Assembly: GCA_021768085.1 (NCBI GenBank)
Contig: JAETOJ010000012.1
Location: 1 to 64,000, forward strand
DNA: 64,000 bases
Source: Bacillota bacterium
Lineage (GTDB): Bacteria; Bacillota; Clostridia; Oscillospirales; Oscillospiraceae
Reading direction: 5' to 3'
In this document: positions 28,371-39,462 of the stretch, piece by piece
How the letters are laid out: every line of letters begins with the position of its first letter
How positions within the stretch are numbered: position 1 is the first letter of the stretch
Position numbers and translations under genes: made by a program
The notes under the pieces: model-generated
The model's database searches: none
Told to the model about the DNA's origin: nothing
Seen by the model: only the letters and a program-made list of their open reading frames with translations

Positions 28371-29678
28371 TCAATACTCCCAGTCCGCCGGATCGGTACT
28401 GAACTCCGGGTCGGGGCGCGTGGTGATGTTCTCGATGTCCTCGGCGAAGCTAAACCAATGCGGGCTGGTCACCACCCACTCCCGGCCGTATTCGTCCTCC
28501 ACCACCGCGGCAATGCAGTAGACGTGGCCGCCCTCCATCTGAACCGTTTCCTCCTCCAACCGGAAAGCCCTCCAGCCGATATCGTCGTTCCGACTCTCCT
28601 CGGTGAGCCATTCCATCAGCTTCTGATCCTGAAACAGGCCCACCCGCAGGCTGGCCAGCTTTGGGGGGTTGCCATAGGCATCGGAGCAGAACACCTCCAC
28701 CCTTTGCATGGTAACCGTCCAAGCTGAGGCCCCCTGGACTTTGGCGGCTCTGTCCATCCCGCCGAGAAGCTCCACGCTGGCAAAGCTGCCGGAGTACAGC
28801 CCGTCGAACTGCTCCAGCACCTGGGTCTGCCGCTGATCCCCGTTTAGGAAGGCCGCAGACACCGTGATCTCGTCGGTGAGGGGAACCGTGATCCGGGCGG
28901 TGAAGGCATGGTTTTCCCCCAGTTCCCCGGCTGCGGCAAAAATCTCCCCGCCGCTCACCACCGTGAACTCCGCCGTCATCCCCTCCACATAGGTGCGAGG
29001 CACCGCCCGGGCCTGGATGGTGGCGGTGTTGGCCCGGCAGTCGGTCTCTACCACCTGGGCGCTCTGCTCCGCCGTGAGGGCGTTCTGGCTCTGGAGCACG
29101 TCCTCCACCCGCCCGGCGATACCGTTGATCTGCCTGTTCACATCCTCCCGGATGTTGGAGACAGAATTTTGCAGGATCTGATAGTCCTGCCTCACGCTGT
29201 TCAGCCTGTCAAACAAGTTGAAAAACACCATTACGGTGACAGTCAGCGCCGCCAGCGCCACCCAGGCCAGCCCCCAGCGTTTCAGCCAGCGCACGCCCGC
29301 CGGCCCCGTCCTGCTCTCCCCCTCCGGGTTGGATGGGGGCTCCCCGCCGCCCTCCTCCGGCTCCACCGTCTCCCGCAGGATCACGGTGTGCTCCCGTGTC
29401 CGTGCGTCCAGGTAGCGCCCCACGATCTCCTCCACCATGCGCAGCTGCTCTGCTGTCAGCTCGGGCCGCTCCGGGGCCCCGTCCTCCTCGCCCAGCAGCC
29501 AGCCCACCGACACGCCGAACTCTCGGCTTAGGTTCACCAGCTTCTCGATCTCCGGGAGGGCGGCGTCCGACTCCCATTTATAGATGGCCTGCCGGGACAC
29601 CCCCAGCTTTTCCCCCAGCCCCTCCTGGGACAGGCCCAGCTCCCTGCGTTTCTGCGCGATCCGCTGTCCCACCGTCAT
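28371..29678 (-). CDS. XRE HTH protein with TM segment and C-terminal extracytoplasmic region
   Basis: [43 protein letters not shown] around [19 protein letters not shown]. Confidence 0.8.
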   Translation of the reverse strand: MTVGQRIAQKRRELGLSQEGLGEKLGVSRQAIYKWESDAALPEIEKLVNLSREFGVSVGWLLGEEDGAPERPELTAEQLRMVEEIVGRYLDARTREHTVILRETVEPEEGGGEPPSNPEGESRTGPAGVRWLKRWGLAWVALAALTVTVMVFFNLFDRLNSVRQDYQILQNSVSNIREDVNRQINGIAGRVEDVLQSQNALTAEQSAQVVETDCRANTATIQARAVPRTYVEGMTAEFTVVSGGEIFAAAGELGENHAFTARITVPLTDEITVSAAFLNGDQRQTQVLEQFDGLYSGSFASVELLGGMDRAAKVQGASAWTVTMQRVEVFCSDAYGNPPKLASLRVGLFQDQKLMEWLTEESRNDDIGWRAFRLEEETVQMEGGHVYCIAAVVEDEYGREWVVTSPHWFSFAEDIENITTRPDPEFSTDPADWEY

Positions 29679-29963
29679 GGCCTCCGCCTCCTTTCCTTTG
29701 GCCCTATGATACCATGAAACGCCCCCGCCCGCCACCAATCGGGGGTTATTTTTTTGTCAACCCCAGGTTGCGGAGAAGCCGGGAACAGGGAGTCCTGGAA
29801 AAAATACGATCCCTTCCACAAAATTCTTGCATACGCCGGGGCGCTGTGCTAAAATAAGTATGTAATCTGTCCAACAGCCTGCCGCGCCTGCCGCGGCGGG
29901 GGGATAGGCCCCGCGCCGCTCCCCCGAAGCCCCTTGAAAAAAGCGAGAAGGAGGACCTATCCC

Positions 29964-31640
29964 ATGGGTACCAGTATCAAACGATCCGTCAGTATCCGCG
30001 TCGTCTGCGCCATCGTGGCCATCTTCCTGTTCAGCGGCATGACTACGATGAACATTCTCCGCATTGAGGCCACCCAGGATAAAAGCGTCCGGGCCGCCAA
30101 TGTGCTCAGCCAGGTGCAGCAGGCGGAGGTGGCCCACTACAAGTGGTCAGCCAACCTGAGCAACGCCCTGTACTCCGGCGCCGAGTTCACCGGCAGCATG
30201 GATCACACCAGCTGCGTGCTGGGCAAGTGGCTCTACTCCGATCTGAACCTGCCGGACAGCCAGATCGAGGCCCTGCGCGCCCAGATCGAGCCCCTCCACA
30301 AGGAGCTCCACGCCTCCGCGGGCACCGCCCTGGGGCTGTATTCCAACAGCCGCACCATCGCCCAGCAGTATTATCAGGAGACGATCCAGGCCAACCTCAC
30401 CACCCTGGTGGGCCTGCTGGACAAGGTGGTGGAGCGGGGTACCGCCCTGAGCAGCGAGTGCACGGAGACGATGAACAGCACCATCGCCTTTATGCACTTT
30501 TCCACCGTGATCTGCCTGGTGCTGGCCCTGGTGGCCTTGATCAGCCTGGTGGTCTATGTGTTGCGGTACGTCATCAAGCCTCTGGTGCAGATCACCCAGC
30601 GGGTTCAGCCCCTCCAGGAGGGCCACCTCAACCTGGATCTGGGCTACCGCTCCAAAAACGAGCTGGGCCAGTTGGCCCTGACCCTGGAGGAGTCTATGGG
30701 CCGCGTCAAGGAGTATGTGGAGGACATCGACCGGGTGATGTCCGAACTGTCCCGGGGCAATTTCGACGTGTCCACCGCTGCCCGGTACATCGGCGACTTC
30801 CAGTCCATTGAGGAAGCGCTGGATCGCTTCACCGTGTCCATCTCCGGCGCCATGGGCAGCATCGTTCAGGCCGAGCAGCGGGTGGCCAACCACGCCGAGC
30901 AGCTGTCCAGCGGGGCCCAGGCCCTGGCCCAGGGGGCCACGGAGCAGGCCAGCGCGGTGCAGGAGCTGTACGCCACAGTGGATGACCTGTCCAAGAGCGC
31001 CAGCCGCAACGTGGAGGCCGCCGCCAACGCCCAGCAGAGCGCCAAGCTCACCAGCGAGCAGGTCACCCTCAGCAGCAAGCAGATGGAGGAGATGGTGGAC
31101 GCCATGGCGGACATCGCGGACTCCTCCGAGCAGATCGGCCGGATCATCGCCACCATTGAGGATATTGCCTTCCAAACCAACATCCTGGCCCTGAACGCGG
31201 CGGTGGAGGCCGCCCGCGCCGGGTCGGCGGGCAAGGGCTTCGCCGTGGTGGCGGACGAGGTGCGCAATCTGGCCTCCAAGTCCGACGAGGCCGCCAAGGC
31301 CACCAAGGATCTCATCGAGAACTCCGTCCAGTCCACCGAACGGGGCAGCCGGATCGTGGGCGAGGTGTCCAAGTCCCTGCGGCAGGCCCTGGAGCTGGTG
31401 GTACAGTCCGACAAGGCCATCCACTCCATCACCGACGCCGTCCACCAGGAGGCCGAGTCCCTGTCCCAGGTGACCGAGGGCATCGGGCAGATCTCCTCCG
31501 TGGTGCAGACCAACTCCGCCAGCAGTGAGGAATCCGCCGCCGTCAGCTCCGAGCTGTTCGAGCAGGTTCACCTGTTGGAGGACGAGACGAAGAAGTTCCG
31601 CCTGAAGAACGGCGGCCACATCCCCGCCGGCATCCGATAA
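29964..31640 (+). CDS. methyl-accepting chemotaxis protein
   Basis: TM segments, HAMP-like region, signalling hairpin [46 protein letters not shown]-like N-terminus. Confidence 0.95.
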   Translation: MGTSIKRSVSIRVVCAIVAIFLFSGMTTMNILRIEATQDKSVRAANVLSQVQQAEVAHYKWSANLSNALYSGAEFTGSMDHTSCVLGKWLYSDLNLPDSQIEALRAQIEPLHKELHASAGTALGLYSNSRTIAQQYYQETIQANLTTLVGLLDKVVERGTALSSECTETMNSTIAFMHFSTVICLVLALVALISLVVYVLRYVIKPLVQITQRVQPLQEGHLNLDLGYRSKNELGQLALTLEESMGRVKEYVEDIDRVMSELSRGNFDVSTAARYIGDFQSIEEALDRFTVSISGAMGSIVQAEQRVANHAEQLSSGAQALAQGATEQASAVQELYATVDDLSKSASRNVEAAANAQQSAKLTSEQVTLSSKQMEEMVDAMADIADSSEQIGRIIATIEDIAFQTNILALNAAVEAARAGSAGKGFAVVADEVRNLASKSDEAAKATKDLIENSVQSTERGSRIVGEVSKSLRQALELVVQSDKAIHSITDAVHQEAESLSQVTEGIGQISSVVQTNSASSEESAAVSSELFEQVHLLEDETKKFRLKNGGHIPAGIR

Positions 31641-31645
31641 CAGAC

Positions 31646-31678
31646 AGCCCCCCGGCTTTTGCCGGGGGGCTGCTTTTT
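31646..31678 (+). terminator. intrinsic terminator
   Basis: AGCCCCCCGGC TTTT GCCGGGGGGCT GCTTTTT. Confidence 0.85.
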
Positions 31679-31771
31679 GTCTTGACCGGCTCGTACCGTT
31701 GCCGACGCAGAACGTCTCCTGGATTGCCCACGGCGGAACGGTTTCAAGCTCGCGGGTCTAAGACCCTTTTG

Positions 31772-31797
31772 GTACTTTTTCTCTCGAGAAAAAGTAC
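31772..31797. repeat. hairpin of intergenic repeat family A at glpK 3' end
   Basis: GTACTTTTTCTC TC GAGAAAAAGTAC. Confidence 0.85.
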
Positions 31798-33281
31798 TAC
31801 CGCGCCCAGTCCCGGCTGCGGCCCACCGCCCGGTGCCAACCGGACAGCAGCCGCTCCCGGACCTCTGGGGCCATGGCGGGCTGGAAGCTGTTGTCGCACA
31901 TCCACAGCCGCTTGATCTCGTCCGTGCCGCTCCACACGCCAGTGGCCAACCCCGCCAGGTAGGCCGCGCCCAGCGCCGTAGTCTCCCGGATGGCGGGGCG
32001 GCGCACCTCCCGGCCCACGATGTCCGCCTGGAACTGCATGAGGAACCGATCCCGGCTGGCCCCGCCGTCCGCCTTCAGGGCGCTGAGGGGCAGGCCGGTG
32101 TCCGCCTCCATGGCCCCCACCAGATCCGCCACCTGGTAGGCGATGGACTCCTGGGCGGCCCGAATGATGTGCTCTCGCTTGGTGCCCCGGGTAAGGCCCA
32201 CGATGGCCCCCCGGGCGTACATATCCCAGTAAGGCGCGCCCAGGCCGGTGAAGGCGGGCACTAAATACACCCCGCCGTTGTCAGGCACCTTCTGGGCGTA
32301 ATACTCCGCGTCGCTGGAGTCGGTGAAGAAGCGCAGCTCGTCCCGCAGCCACTGGATCACCGCCCCGCCCACAAACACGGAACCCTCCAGGGCATACTGC
32401 ACCGTTCCATTCAAGCCGATGGCAATGGTGGTGAGCAGGCCGTTTTTGCTCTCGCAGGGCTTCTCCCCGGTGTTCATCAGCAGGAAGCAGCCGGTGCCGT
32501 AGGTATTTTTCGCGTCCCCCGGCTGGAAGCAGGTCTGGCCGAACAGGGCCGCCTGCTGATCCCCGGCGATGCCCGCGATGGGCACCTGCACCCCCTGAAT
32601 GTCGGCATAGCCGTAGATCTCGCTGGAGGAGCGCACCTGGGGCAGCATGGCCCGGGGGATGTCCAGGGCGCTGAGCAGCGTCTCGTCCCAGTCCAGCTTG
32701 TGGATGTCGAACAGCATGGTGCGGGAGGCGTTGGTCACGTCGGTGACGTGGGCCGCCCCGCCGGTAAGCTTCCACACCAGCCAGCTATCCACCGTGCCGA
32801 ACAGGATCTCCCCCCGCCGGGCCTTCTCCCTGGCCCCCTCCACGTGATCCAGGATCCACTTGATCTTGGTGGCGGAGAAGTAGGCGTCGGGGATCAGCCC
32901 AGTGGTCTGCCGGATGTGATCGCCTAAACCGTCAGCCAGCAGCTGATCCACGATGGGAGCCGTCCGGCGGCACTGCCACACGATGGCGTTGCAGACGGGC
33001 CGGCCCGTCTCCTTATCCCACAGAATGGTGGTTTCCCGCTGGTTGGTGATGCCGATGCCGGCGATGTCCTCCGGGGCCACGCCCGACTGGGCCACCACCT
33101 CCATCATGGTGGCGTACTGGGACGACCAGATCTCCATGGCGTCGTGCTCCACCCAACCCTCGTGGGGGTAGTACTGGGTGAACTCCTTCTGGCTCACACC
33201 TAAAATGTTCTGATCCCGGTCGAACAGGATCACCCGGGAGCTGGTAGTGCCCTGATCCAGGGCGAGGATGTATTTGCCCAT
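31797..33281 (-). CDS. glpK: glycerol kinase
   Basis: [47 protein letters not shown]. Confidence 0.98.
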   Translation of the reverse strand: MGKYILALDQGTTSSRVILFDRDQNILGVSQKEFTQYYPHEGWVEHDAMEIWSSQYATMMEVVAQSGVAPEDIAGIGITNQRETTILWDKETGRPVCNAIVWQCRRTAPIVDQLLADGLGDHIRQTTGLIPDAYFSATKIKWILDHVEGAREKARRGEILFGTVDSWLVWKLTGGAAHVTDVTNASRTMLFDIHKLDWDETLLSALDIPRAMLPQVRSSSEIYGYADIQGVQVPIAGIAGDQQAALFGQTCFQPGDAKNTYGTGCFLLMNTGEKPCESKNGLLTTIAIGLNGTVQYALEGSVFVGGAVIQWLRDELRFFTDSSDAEYYAQKVPDNGGVYLVPAFTGLGAPYWDMYARGAIVGLTRGTKREHIIRAAQESIAYQVADLVGAMEADTGLPLSALKADGGASRDRFLMQFQADIVGREVRRPAIRETTALGAAYLAGLATGVWSGTDEIKRLWMCDNSFQPAMAPEVRERLLSGWHRAVGRSRDWAR

Positions 33282-33366
33282 AAGCGGATAACTCCTTTCG
33301 GTTGGTTACGCTGTGCGGTTTGTTACCGAGCATCAGCAGATCGATATTCGCTCTGTTGGAAACGGC

Positions 33367-33747
33367 TTAAAGCTCTTTTTGGTTCCTTTTTCTCTCGAGA
33401 AAAAGGAACTCCCTCGTTGCCACCACGTTGGCCCCGGTGCCGCACACGTTCTCCAGCACCACCTGCCCCACCGCCACGGGGGCGGACAGGGTGATCCCCT
33501 CCAGCGCGGCCATCACCTCGAAGATCTTCCCCTTGGGGACGGCCCGGTCGGTTTTCACCGGACACCGGGGGTAGGCGCCGCCCTCACACCGCACGGTGGA
33601 GGTCACCACCCTGGTGGGGTTCGTCAGCTCCAGTTTCCCATACTCCGCCCCCCGGGGGCAAGCGTTGCCGGTGACGGCAAAACCCTTTTCCTCGTCCACC
33701 TTCAGATGGCACCCCTTGGGGCAGACGATGCAGATCAGTTCCTTCAT
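33367..33747 (-). CDS. DUF1667-type protein
   Basis: MKELICIVCPKGCHLKVDEEKGFAVTGNACPRGAEYGKLEL. Confidence 0.85.
   Translation of the reverse strand: MKELICIVCPKGCHLKVDEEKGFAVTGNACPRGAEYGKLELTNPTRVVTSTVRCEGGAYPRCPVKTDRAVPKGKIFEVMAALEGITLSAPVAVGQVVLENVCGTGANVVATREFLFLERKRNQKEL
33382..33409. repeat. hairpin of intergenic repeat family A overlapping the DUF1667 gene 3' end
   Basis: GTTCCTTTTTCTC TC GAGAAAAAGGAAC. Confidence 0.85.
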
Positions 33748-35003
33748 TGCTCCACCTCCCGGATGGACACGGTGAGCTCCCCCTCCGCCCTGTCCAGCAG
33801 GGCCCGGGGCAGGTCGATATGCTCCATCTCGCCGGGGGCCAGGTGTTCCCGCTTGAAGCGGGCAATCTGGGTGTCCCCGGATGTCACCAAAATTTCGCTG
33901 TCTCCGCACACCCGGTTCACCCGGAAGAACAGCCCGCACAGCTTGTCCACCCGGTGGGGCCGGACGTGCTGGGGCACGGTGTAGGTCACCCCGTCCCCGT
34001 TTTTGACCTCCAGCACCCGGCCTTGGACGGTCTCCCCGCCGCCCCGCACATAGGCCGCCGCCGCGGCCCCAGCCTTCTGGCTCTCCGCCGTCACAAAGTC
34101 CACCAGGTCGTGGACGTGGCACACGTTGCCGCAGGCGAACACCCCGGGCAGGGAGGTCTCCATATTCTCGTATACCACCGCGCCGTTAGTGCGGCGGTCG
34201 ATGACAATGCCCGCCTGCCGGGTGAGCTCGTTCTCCGGGATCAGCCCCACCGACAGCAGCAGGGTGTCGCAGTCGAACACCATCTCGGTGCCGGGGATGG
34301 GATTGCGGCCCTCGTCCACCTCCGACACCACCACCTGCTCCACCCGGTCTTTCCCCCGGATATCGGTGACAGTGTGGGACAGGTACAGCGGAATATCGTA
34401 GTCGTGGAGGCACTGGACGATGTTCCGGTTCAGCCCGCCGGAGTAGGGCATCACCTCCACGCAGGCCAGCACCTTGGCCCCCTCCAGGGTCATGCGCCGG
34501 GCCATGATGAGCCCAATGTCGCCGCTGCCTAAAATCACCACCCGCTTGCCGGGCATCCAGCCCTCCATGTTCACGTACCGCTGGGCGGCCCCGGCGGTGA
34601 ACACCCCGGCGGGGCGGGTGCCGGGGATGGCGATGGCCCCCCGGGTGCGCTCCCGGCAGCCCATGGCCAGCACGATGGACTGGGCCTCCTCCACCCGGTA
34701 GCCGGTGGACTTGCCCACCATGTGTACCTGGCGGTCGCCGGTGACCTCCAGCACCATGGTGTCCAGCCGCACCTCCACACCGGTCTCGCCCAGCAGCTTC
34801 ACAAACCGCCCGGCATACTCCGGCCCGGTGAGCTCCTCCTTAAAGTAGTGCAGGCCGAAGCCGTTGTGGATGCACTGGTTCAGGATTCCGCCCAGCTCCT
34901 TATCCCGCTCCACAATCAAAATGGAGCGCAGGCCGCCCTCCCAGGCGGCGCAGGCCGCGGCCAGCCCGGCGGGCCCCCCGCCGATCACAATGAGGTCATA
35001 CAT
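33744..35003 (-). CDS. FAD/NAD(P)-dependent oxidoreductase in the glycerol-3-phosphate operon
   Basis: MYDLIVIGGGPAGLAAACAAWEGG; Rossmann motifs. Confidence 0.9.
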   Translation of the reverse strand: MYDLIVIGGGPAGLAAACAAWEGGLRSILIVERDKELGGILNQCIHNGFGLHYFKEELTGPEYAGRFVKLLGETGVEVRLDTMVLEVTGDRQVHMVGKSTGYRVEEAQSIVLAMGCRERTRGAIAIPGTRPAGVFTAGAAQRYVNMEGWMPGKRVVILGSGDIGLIMARRMTLEGAKVLACVEVMPYSGGLNRNIVQCLHDYDIPLYLSHTVTDIRGKDRVEQVVVSEVDEGRNPIPGTEMVFDCDTLLLSVGLIPENELTRQAGIVIDRRTNGAVVYENMETSLPGVFACGNVCHVHDLVDFVTAESQKAGAAAAAYVRGGGETVQGRVLEVKNGDGVTYTVPQHVRPHRVDKLCGLFFRVNRVCGDSEILVTSGDTQIARFKREHLAPGEMEHIDLPRALLDRAEGELTVSIREVEQ

Positions 35004-36444
35004 GGCTCATGCCTCCTTCCGGCGGGGTTTTCGTCTCCCGATCCAGCAGCCAGGAGCCCGCCTGATCCTGCACGATCTCCCCGGGGGACTTGTGCAGCTC
35101 CCGGGCCAGAATGTCCACCACCCGGGGCCCGCAGAAGCCCCCCTGGCAGCGGCCCATGCCCGCGTTCACCCGGCGCTTCACCCCGTCCACCGAGCAGGGG
35201 GGGATGGGGCCGTGGAGCGCCTCCAAAATCTCCCCCTCGGTGACCGTCTCGCACCGGCAGATCACCCGGCCAAAGGCGGGTTCCCGCTCCACCAGCGCCC
35301 CCCGCTCCTGGGGGGACAGTTCCTTAAAGCGGGTGCGGCGGCGCTCGCACACAAAGTCGTCCTTCCGCTCCAGCGCCAGCCCCGCCTTTTGCAGCAGCTC
35401 TGCCGCGTACTCCCCGATGGCGGGGGCGGCGGACAGCCCCGGCGAGCAGATCCCCGCCAGATCGATGAAGCCGGGGGCGCTCTCCTCCAAAATGAAGTCC
35501 TCCCGGTCGGTGGACGCCCGCACCCCGGCAAAGTTGCGGATGGACTCCCGGAAATTGACGGAGGGCACGGACTTCCGGGCCGTCTCCCGGACGAAGCGCA
35601 GGCCGTCCCCGGTGGTGGCAGTGTCGTTCCCCTCCACCCGCTCCGCGTCGGGGCCCACGATGAGGTTGCCGTGGACGGTGGGGGCCACCAGTACCCCCTT
35701 ACCCGCCTTGCTGGGGCACTGGAAGATCACCCGGCTCACCCGACCTCCCTCGCTCTTGTCCAGCAGGTAATACTGCCCCCGGCTGGGGTGGATGTCAAAG
35801 GCGTGGGGGGCGGCCAGGTCGTGGACAATGGCGGCATCCACCCCGGCGGCGTTGAGCACGAAGCGGCTCTGGAACTCCCCCTTGCTGGTGCGCACCGTCC
35901 AGCCCCCCACCGTCTGCTCCAAACCGGTAACGGCGGTGCTCAAATGCAACTCCACGCCGTTTTTCACCGCCGTCTCCGCCAAGGCCAGACAATATTCCCA
36001 AGGGGAGCAGATGGCGGCGGAGGGGGCGTAGAGGGCTGCCACCACCTTCTCCGACAGGTTGGGCTCCAGCGCCCGGGCCTCGTCCCCGGTGAGCAGCCTC
36101 AGCCCCGGCACGCCGTTGGCCGTCCCCCGGCGGTACAGCTCCTCCACCGCGGGCCGCTCCTCCTCCGAGAAGGCCAGCACCAGCGAGCCGCAGTTGTGGT
36201 AGGGCACATCCAGCTGGCCGCACAGTTCCCGGGCCAGCTCCACCCCCCGGACGTTGAGCTTCGCCATCAGCGTCCCCGGCTTCGGGTCATATCCGGCATG
36301 GAGGATGGCGGAGTTGGCCTTGGTGGTGCCCAGGGCCACGTCGTTCTCCCGCTCCAAAATGCCCACCTTCAGCTGGTATTTGGACAGCTGGAAGGCAGCG
36401 GCCGCGCCGGTGATGCCGCAGCCGATGATCAGCACGTCATACAT
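34996..36444 (-). CDS. FAD-dependent glycerol-3-phosphate dehydrogenase-like oxidoreductase with BFD-like [2Fe-2S] domain
   Basis: MYDVLIIGCGITGAAAAFQLSKY; C-terminal VICRCETVTEGEI...GMGRCQGGFCGPRV. Confidence 0.88.
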   Translation of the reverse strand: MYDVLIIGCGITGAAAAFQLSKYQLKVGILERENDVALGTTKANSAILHAGYDPKPGTLMAKLNVRGVELARELCGQLDVPYHNCGSLVLAFSEEERPAVEELYRRGTANGVPGLRLLTGDEARALEPNLSEKVVAALYAPSAAICSPWEYCLALAETAVKNGVELHLSTAVTGLEQTVGGWTVRTSKGEFQSRFVLNAAGVDAAIVHDLAAPHAFDIHPSRGQYYLLDKSEGGRVSRVIFQCPSKAGKGVLVAPTVHGNLIVGPDAERVEGNDTATTGDGLRFVRETARKSVPSVNFRESIRNFAGVRASTDREDFILEESAPGFIDLAGICSPGLSAAPAIGEYAAELLQKAGLALERKDDFVCERRRTRFKELSPQERGALVEREPAFGRVICRCETVTEGEILEALHGPIPPCSVDGVKRRVNAGMGRCQGGFCGPRVVDILARELHKSPGEIVQDQAGSWLLDRETKTPPEGGMSHV

Positions 36445-36553
36445 AAAGAATACCCTCCATCCTTTTGAATGAGTCTATTATAGCAAGAAATCAGGGAAAT
36501 AACAAGGCCCCCCCGGCTTACGCCGAGGGGCCTTGTGTCATGCTGGAGCTGGA

Positions 36554-37912
36554 TCAATACCGCCCAAAATCCGCGGACCGCCCATCGGTCACGTCGGAGC
36601 CGAACTCGTAGTCCTTGCCCGGCAGGATGGCATTCAGCACAATCCCCGCGATGGCGGCGATGGCCAGGGAGGTCAGCGTGATGGATGCGCCGCCCACCTG
36701 GAAAGTGAGGCCGCCGGAGAAGCCCAGGCCGCACACCAGAATCACCGCGGCAATAATCAGGTTCCGGGAGTTGGTGAAGTCCACCCGATTCTCCACCACG
36801 TTGCGCACGCCGATGGCGGAGATCATGCCGTAGAGCATGAAGCTGATGCCGCCCACGATGGCGGTGGGCATGGAGCCGATGAGCTCGCTCATCTTGGGAA
36901 TGAAGCCCAGCACCACCGCGTAGATGGCGGCCAGCCGGATGACCCGGGGGTCATAGACCTTGGACAGCACCAGCACGCCGGTGTTCTCACCATAGGTGGT
37001 GTTGGCGGGGCCGCCGAACAGGGCGGACAGGGAGGTGGCGATGCCGTCACCGATGAGGGTACGGTGCAGGCCGGGATCCTCGATGAAGTTCTCGCCCACG
37101 GTGGCGGAGATGGCAGACATATCGCCGATGTGCTCCATCATGGCGGCGATGGCGATGGGGGCCATCACCAGGATGGCGGACAGGTCGAACTTGGCGATCT
37201 GGAAGGGAGGCAGGCCCACGATGCCGGCCTTGGCCACCGCCTCAAAATTCAAGATGGCGGAGCCGTCGGCGTTGGTTACGCCACAGGCGTTCATGATGAT
37301 GGCGGCAATGTAAGCGATGACGACGCCCAGCAGGATGGGGATGATTTTGAACATCCCCTTGCCCCAGATGTTGAACACCACGATGACGGCCAGGGCGATA
37401 AGGGCCAGGGGCCAGCAGGTGGCGGCGTTGCTCACGGCGGAGGGGGCCAGGTTCAGGCCGATGCAGATGATGATGGGCCCGGTCACCACCGGGGGCAGGA
37501 AGCGCATCACCTTGCGCACCCCCACCACCTTCACCAGCAGGGCCAGCACCAGATACAGCAGGCCGGCCACCACGATGCCGCCGCAAGCGTACTGGAGCTT
37601 TTCCGCCGCTTCCATCCCGGCGAACTTCCCGGCGTCCAGCTTGGACACCGCCTCGAAGCCGCCCAGGAAGGCGAAGGAGGAGCCCAGGAAGGCGGGCACC
37701 TTCAGCTTGGCGCACAGGTGGAAGAACAGGGTGCCGATGCCGGCGAAGAACAGGGTGGTCTGGACGGACAGGGGCAGGTTGTACTGGTTGCTGACGATGA
37801 TGGGCACCAGGATGGTGGCCCCGAACATGGCGAACATGTGCTGGAGGCCCAGGATCAACATCTTGGGCACGCCCAGGGTGCGGGCGTCGCGGACAGGTTC
37901 CTGATTTGTCAT
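36554..37912 (-). CDS. uracil/xanthine permease family protein
   Basis: MLILGLQHMFAMFGATILVPIIV...; NCS2 family pattern. Confidence 0.93.
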   Translation of the reverse strand: MTNQEPVRDARTLGVPKMLILGLQHMFAMFGATILVPIIVSNQYNLPLSVQTTLFFAGIGTLFFHLCAKLKVPAFLGSSFAFLGGFEAVSKLDAGKFAGMEAAEKLQYACGGIVVAGLLYLVLALLVKVVGVRKVMRFLPPVVTGPIIICIGLNLAPSAVSNAATCWPLALIALAVIVVFNIWGKGMFKIIPILLGVVIAYIAAIIMNACGVTNADGSAILNFEAVAKAGIVGLPPFQIAKFDLSAILVMAPIAIAAMMEHIGDMSAISATVGENFIEDPGLHRTLIGDGIATSLSALFGGPANTTYGENTGVLVLSKVYDPRVIRLAAIYAVVLGFIPKMSELIGSMPTAIVGGISFMLYGMISAIGVRNVVENRVDFTNSRNLIIAAVILVCGLGFSGGLTFQVGGASITLTSLAIAAIAGIVLNAILPGKDYEFGSDVTDGRSADFGRY

Positions 37913-37955
37913 ACTCTACTCTCTCCCTTTCAAATGTCATGGTACGGCTCCGCGC

Positions 37956-37993
37956 AAAAAAAGAGACAACCACCGAAAAACGGCGATTGTCTC
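37956..37993 (-). terminator. leader terminator upstream of uracil/xanthine permease
   Basis: - strand GAGACAATCGCCG TTTTT CGGTGGTTGTCTC TTTTTTT. Confidence 0.75.
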
Positions 37994-37995
37994 AG

Positions 37996-38064
37996 CTACG
38001 TGGAAAAGGGAACAGAACGCCCGCAGCCGGGCGCTTTGAAAAACAGCGGCGTAAACTGGCGCAT
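37996..38064 (-). CDS. putative 22-aa leader peptide MRQFTPLFFKAPGCGRSVPFST
   Basis: AAAGGAGGGG SD before ATG; stop codon 2 nt before the terminator stem; TTGCAA-17-TATGAT promoter at 38092-38120. Confidence 0.6.
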   Translation of the reverse strand: MRQFTPLFFKAPGCGRSVPFST

Positions 38065-38271
38065 CTTGTTCCCCTCCTTTGCGTTCGACCTATCATACCA
38101 GAAGCCGGCGGAAGTTGCAAGCTGGGATTTTGCACGAAAACAGCCTCCCTCTCCGGGGCGGTTTTGGAAGCGCCCAAGAGGGGGAGGCCCTGCTGGCCAA
38201 TTCTGTGTTGACCTTTTTCACCAGCTATGTTATCCTTTATCTATAAAAGCAATAACAAGGAGGGAAACACC

Positions 38272-38769
38272 ATGATGACTTTCAACAAGAAGTGCCGCTG
38301 GCGGCTCATCCTCCGCGGAGTGCTGTTTGCCATCCCGTTCCTGCTGTTCCTGATCTCCCCCATTGGAACCTCCGTCCACCACTGGCTGGACGGCGTCTCC
38401 CTCTCCTTCCGCTACTATATGCAGATGATGCGCTCCATCTGCTTTATGCCCCTGTGCTGGGGAGCCGCCGTGCTGTTCCTGCTGGGGCTGCACAGCGTCT
38501 GGCTGGCGGGCCGGGGCGCCGCGCGGCCCACACCGCGGAGGGCCCGGATCGCCGCCATTGTTCTGGCCTGCATTCTGATCCTGCCGGCGGCTTACTGGAC
38601 GCTGGGCTTTGCCGCGTTCCTCACCCCCGCCCTGCCGCCGTTCCAGTTTGCGGCGGGTCTATTCCTCACCAACCACCCCGCCGTTCTGGCCCTCTGGTGG
38701 GCCGCCGGAGCCCTGGCCCTCCACCTTGCCCTGCCGCCTCTGTACTTCCAGCCCCAGGTGGCCCTGTAA
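38272..38769 (+). CDS. hypothetical membrane protein
   Basis: Multiple hydrophobic segments; AGGAGG RBS. Confidence 0.6.
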   Translation: MMTFNKKCRWRLILRGVLFAIPFLLFLISPIGTSVHHWLDGVSLSFRYYMQMMRSICFMPLCWGAAVLFLLGLHSVWLAGRGAARPTPRRARIAAIVLACILILPAAYWTLGFAAFLTPALPPFQFAAGLFLTNHPAVLALWWAAGALALHLALPPLYFQPQVAL

Positions 38770-38913
38770 ACAGGGGCCGGTGCAAGCGCCCACGCTCTGC
38801 TCAATTTCCCGCCCCCGGCGGGAAATTTTTTTGCAAACACCTGCAACCAACCGCCCCCAAGGGCACTCTATAGAGACAGGAGCCGGTTCCCGCCCCGGAA
38901 AGGAAGTGACGCC

Positions 38914-39462
38914 ATGACAGACGCCCATCTCATCGCCCTGTTCACTGCCCGCTCGGAGGACGCGATCCCCGCCCTAAAATCCCAATACGGCCCCTACTGC
39001 CGCGCCGTGGCGTCCCGCCTCCTGTCCGACCCCCGGGACGTGGACGAGTGCCTCAACGACAGCTTCCTGGCGGTGTGGCGGGCCATCCCGCCCGCCCGGC
39101 CGGAGCATTTCAAGGGCTGGCTGGCGGCCATCGTCCGCCACCGGGCCCTGGCCCTGGGCCGGGAGAACAGCCGCCGCCCGCCCACGGTGGACGAGGCGGC
39201 CCTGGAGCTGGCCTCCTGCCTGCCCCCAGGGGACGGCCCGGAGGAGGAGGCCGCCCGCCGCGCCCTGCTGGACGCCATCGCCTGTTTCCTCCGCGCCCAG
39301 CCAAGGGAGATCCGCGCCGCCTTCCTGCGCCGCTACTGGTACGGCGACCGGGTGGAGGACGCCGCCCGCCGCCTGGGCTGGAGCGTGAGCAAAACCAAGA
39401 GCGTGCTGTCCCGCACCCGGAACAGGCTGCGCGCACAACTGCAAAAGGAGGGTTTTCTGTGA
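38914..39462 (+). CDS. ECF-type RNA polymerase sigma factor
   Basis: Sigma-70 region 2/4 pattern, overlaps next gene. Confidence 0.85.
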   Translation: MTDAHLIALFTARSEDAIPALKSQYGPYCRAVASRLLSDPRDVDECLNDSFLAVWRAIPPARPEHFKGWLAAIVRHRALALGRENSRRPPTVDEAALELASCLPPGDGPEEEAARRALLDAIACFLRAQPREIRAAFLRRYWYGDRVEDAARRLGWSVSKTKSVLSRTRNRLRAQLQKEGFL

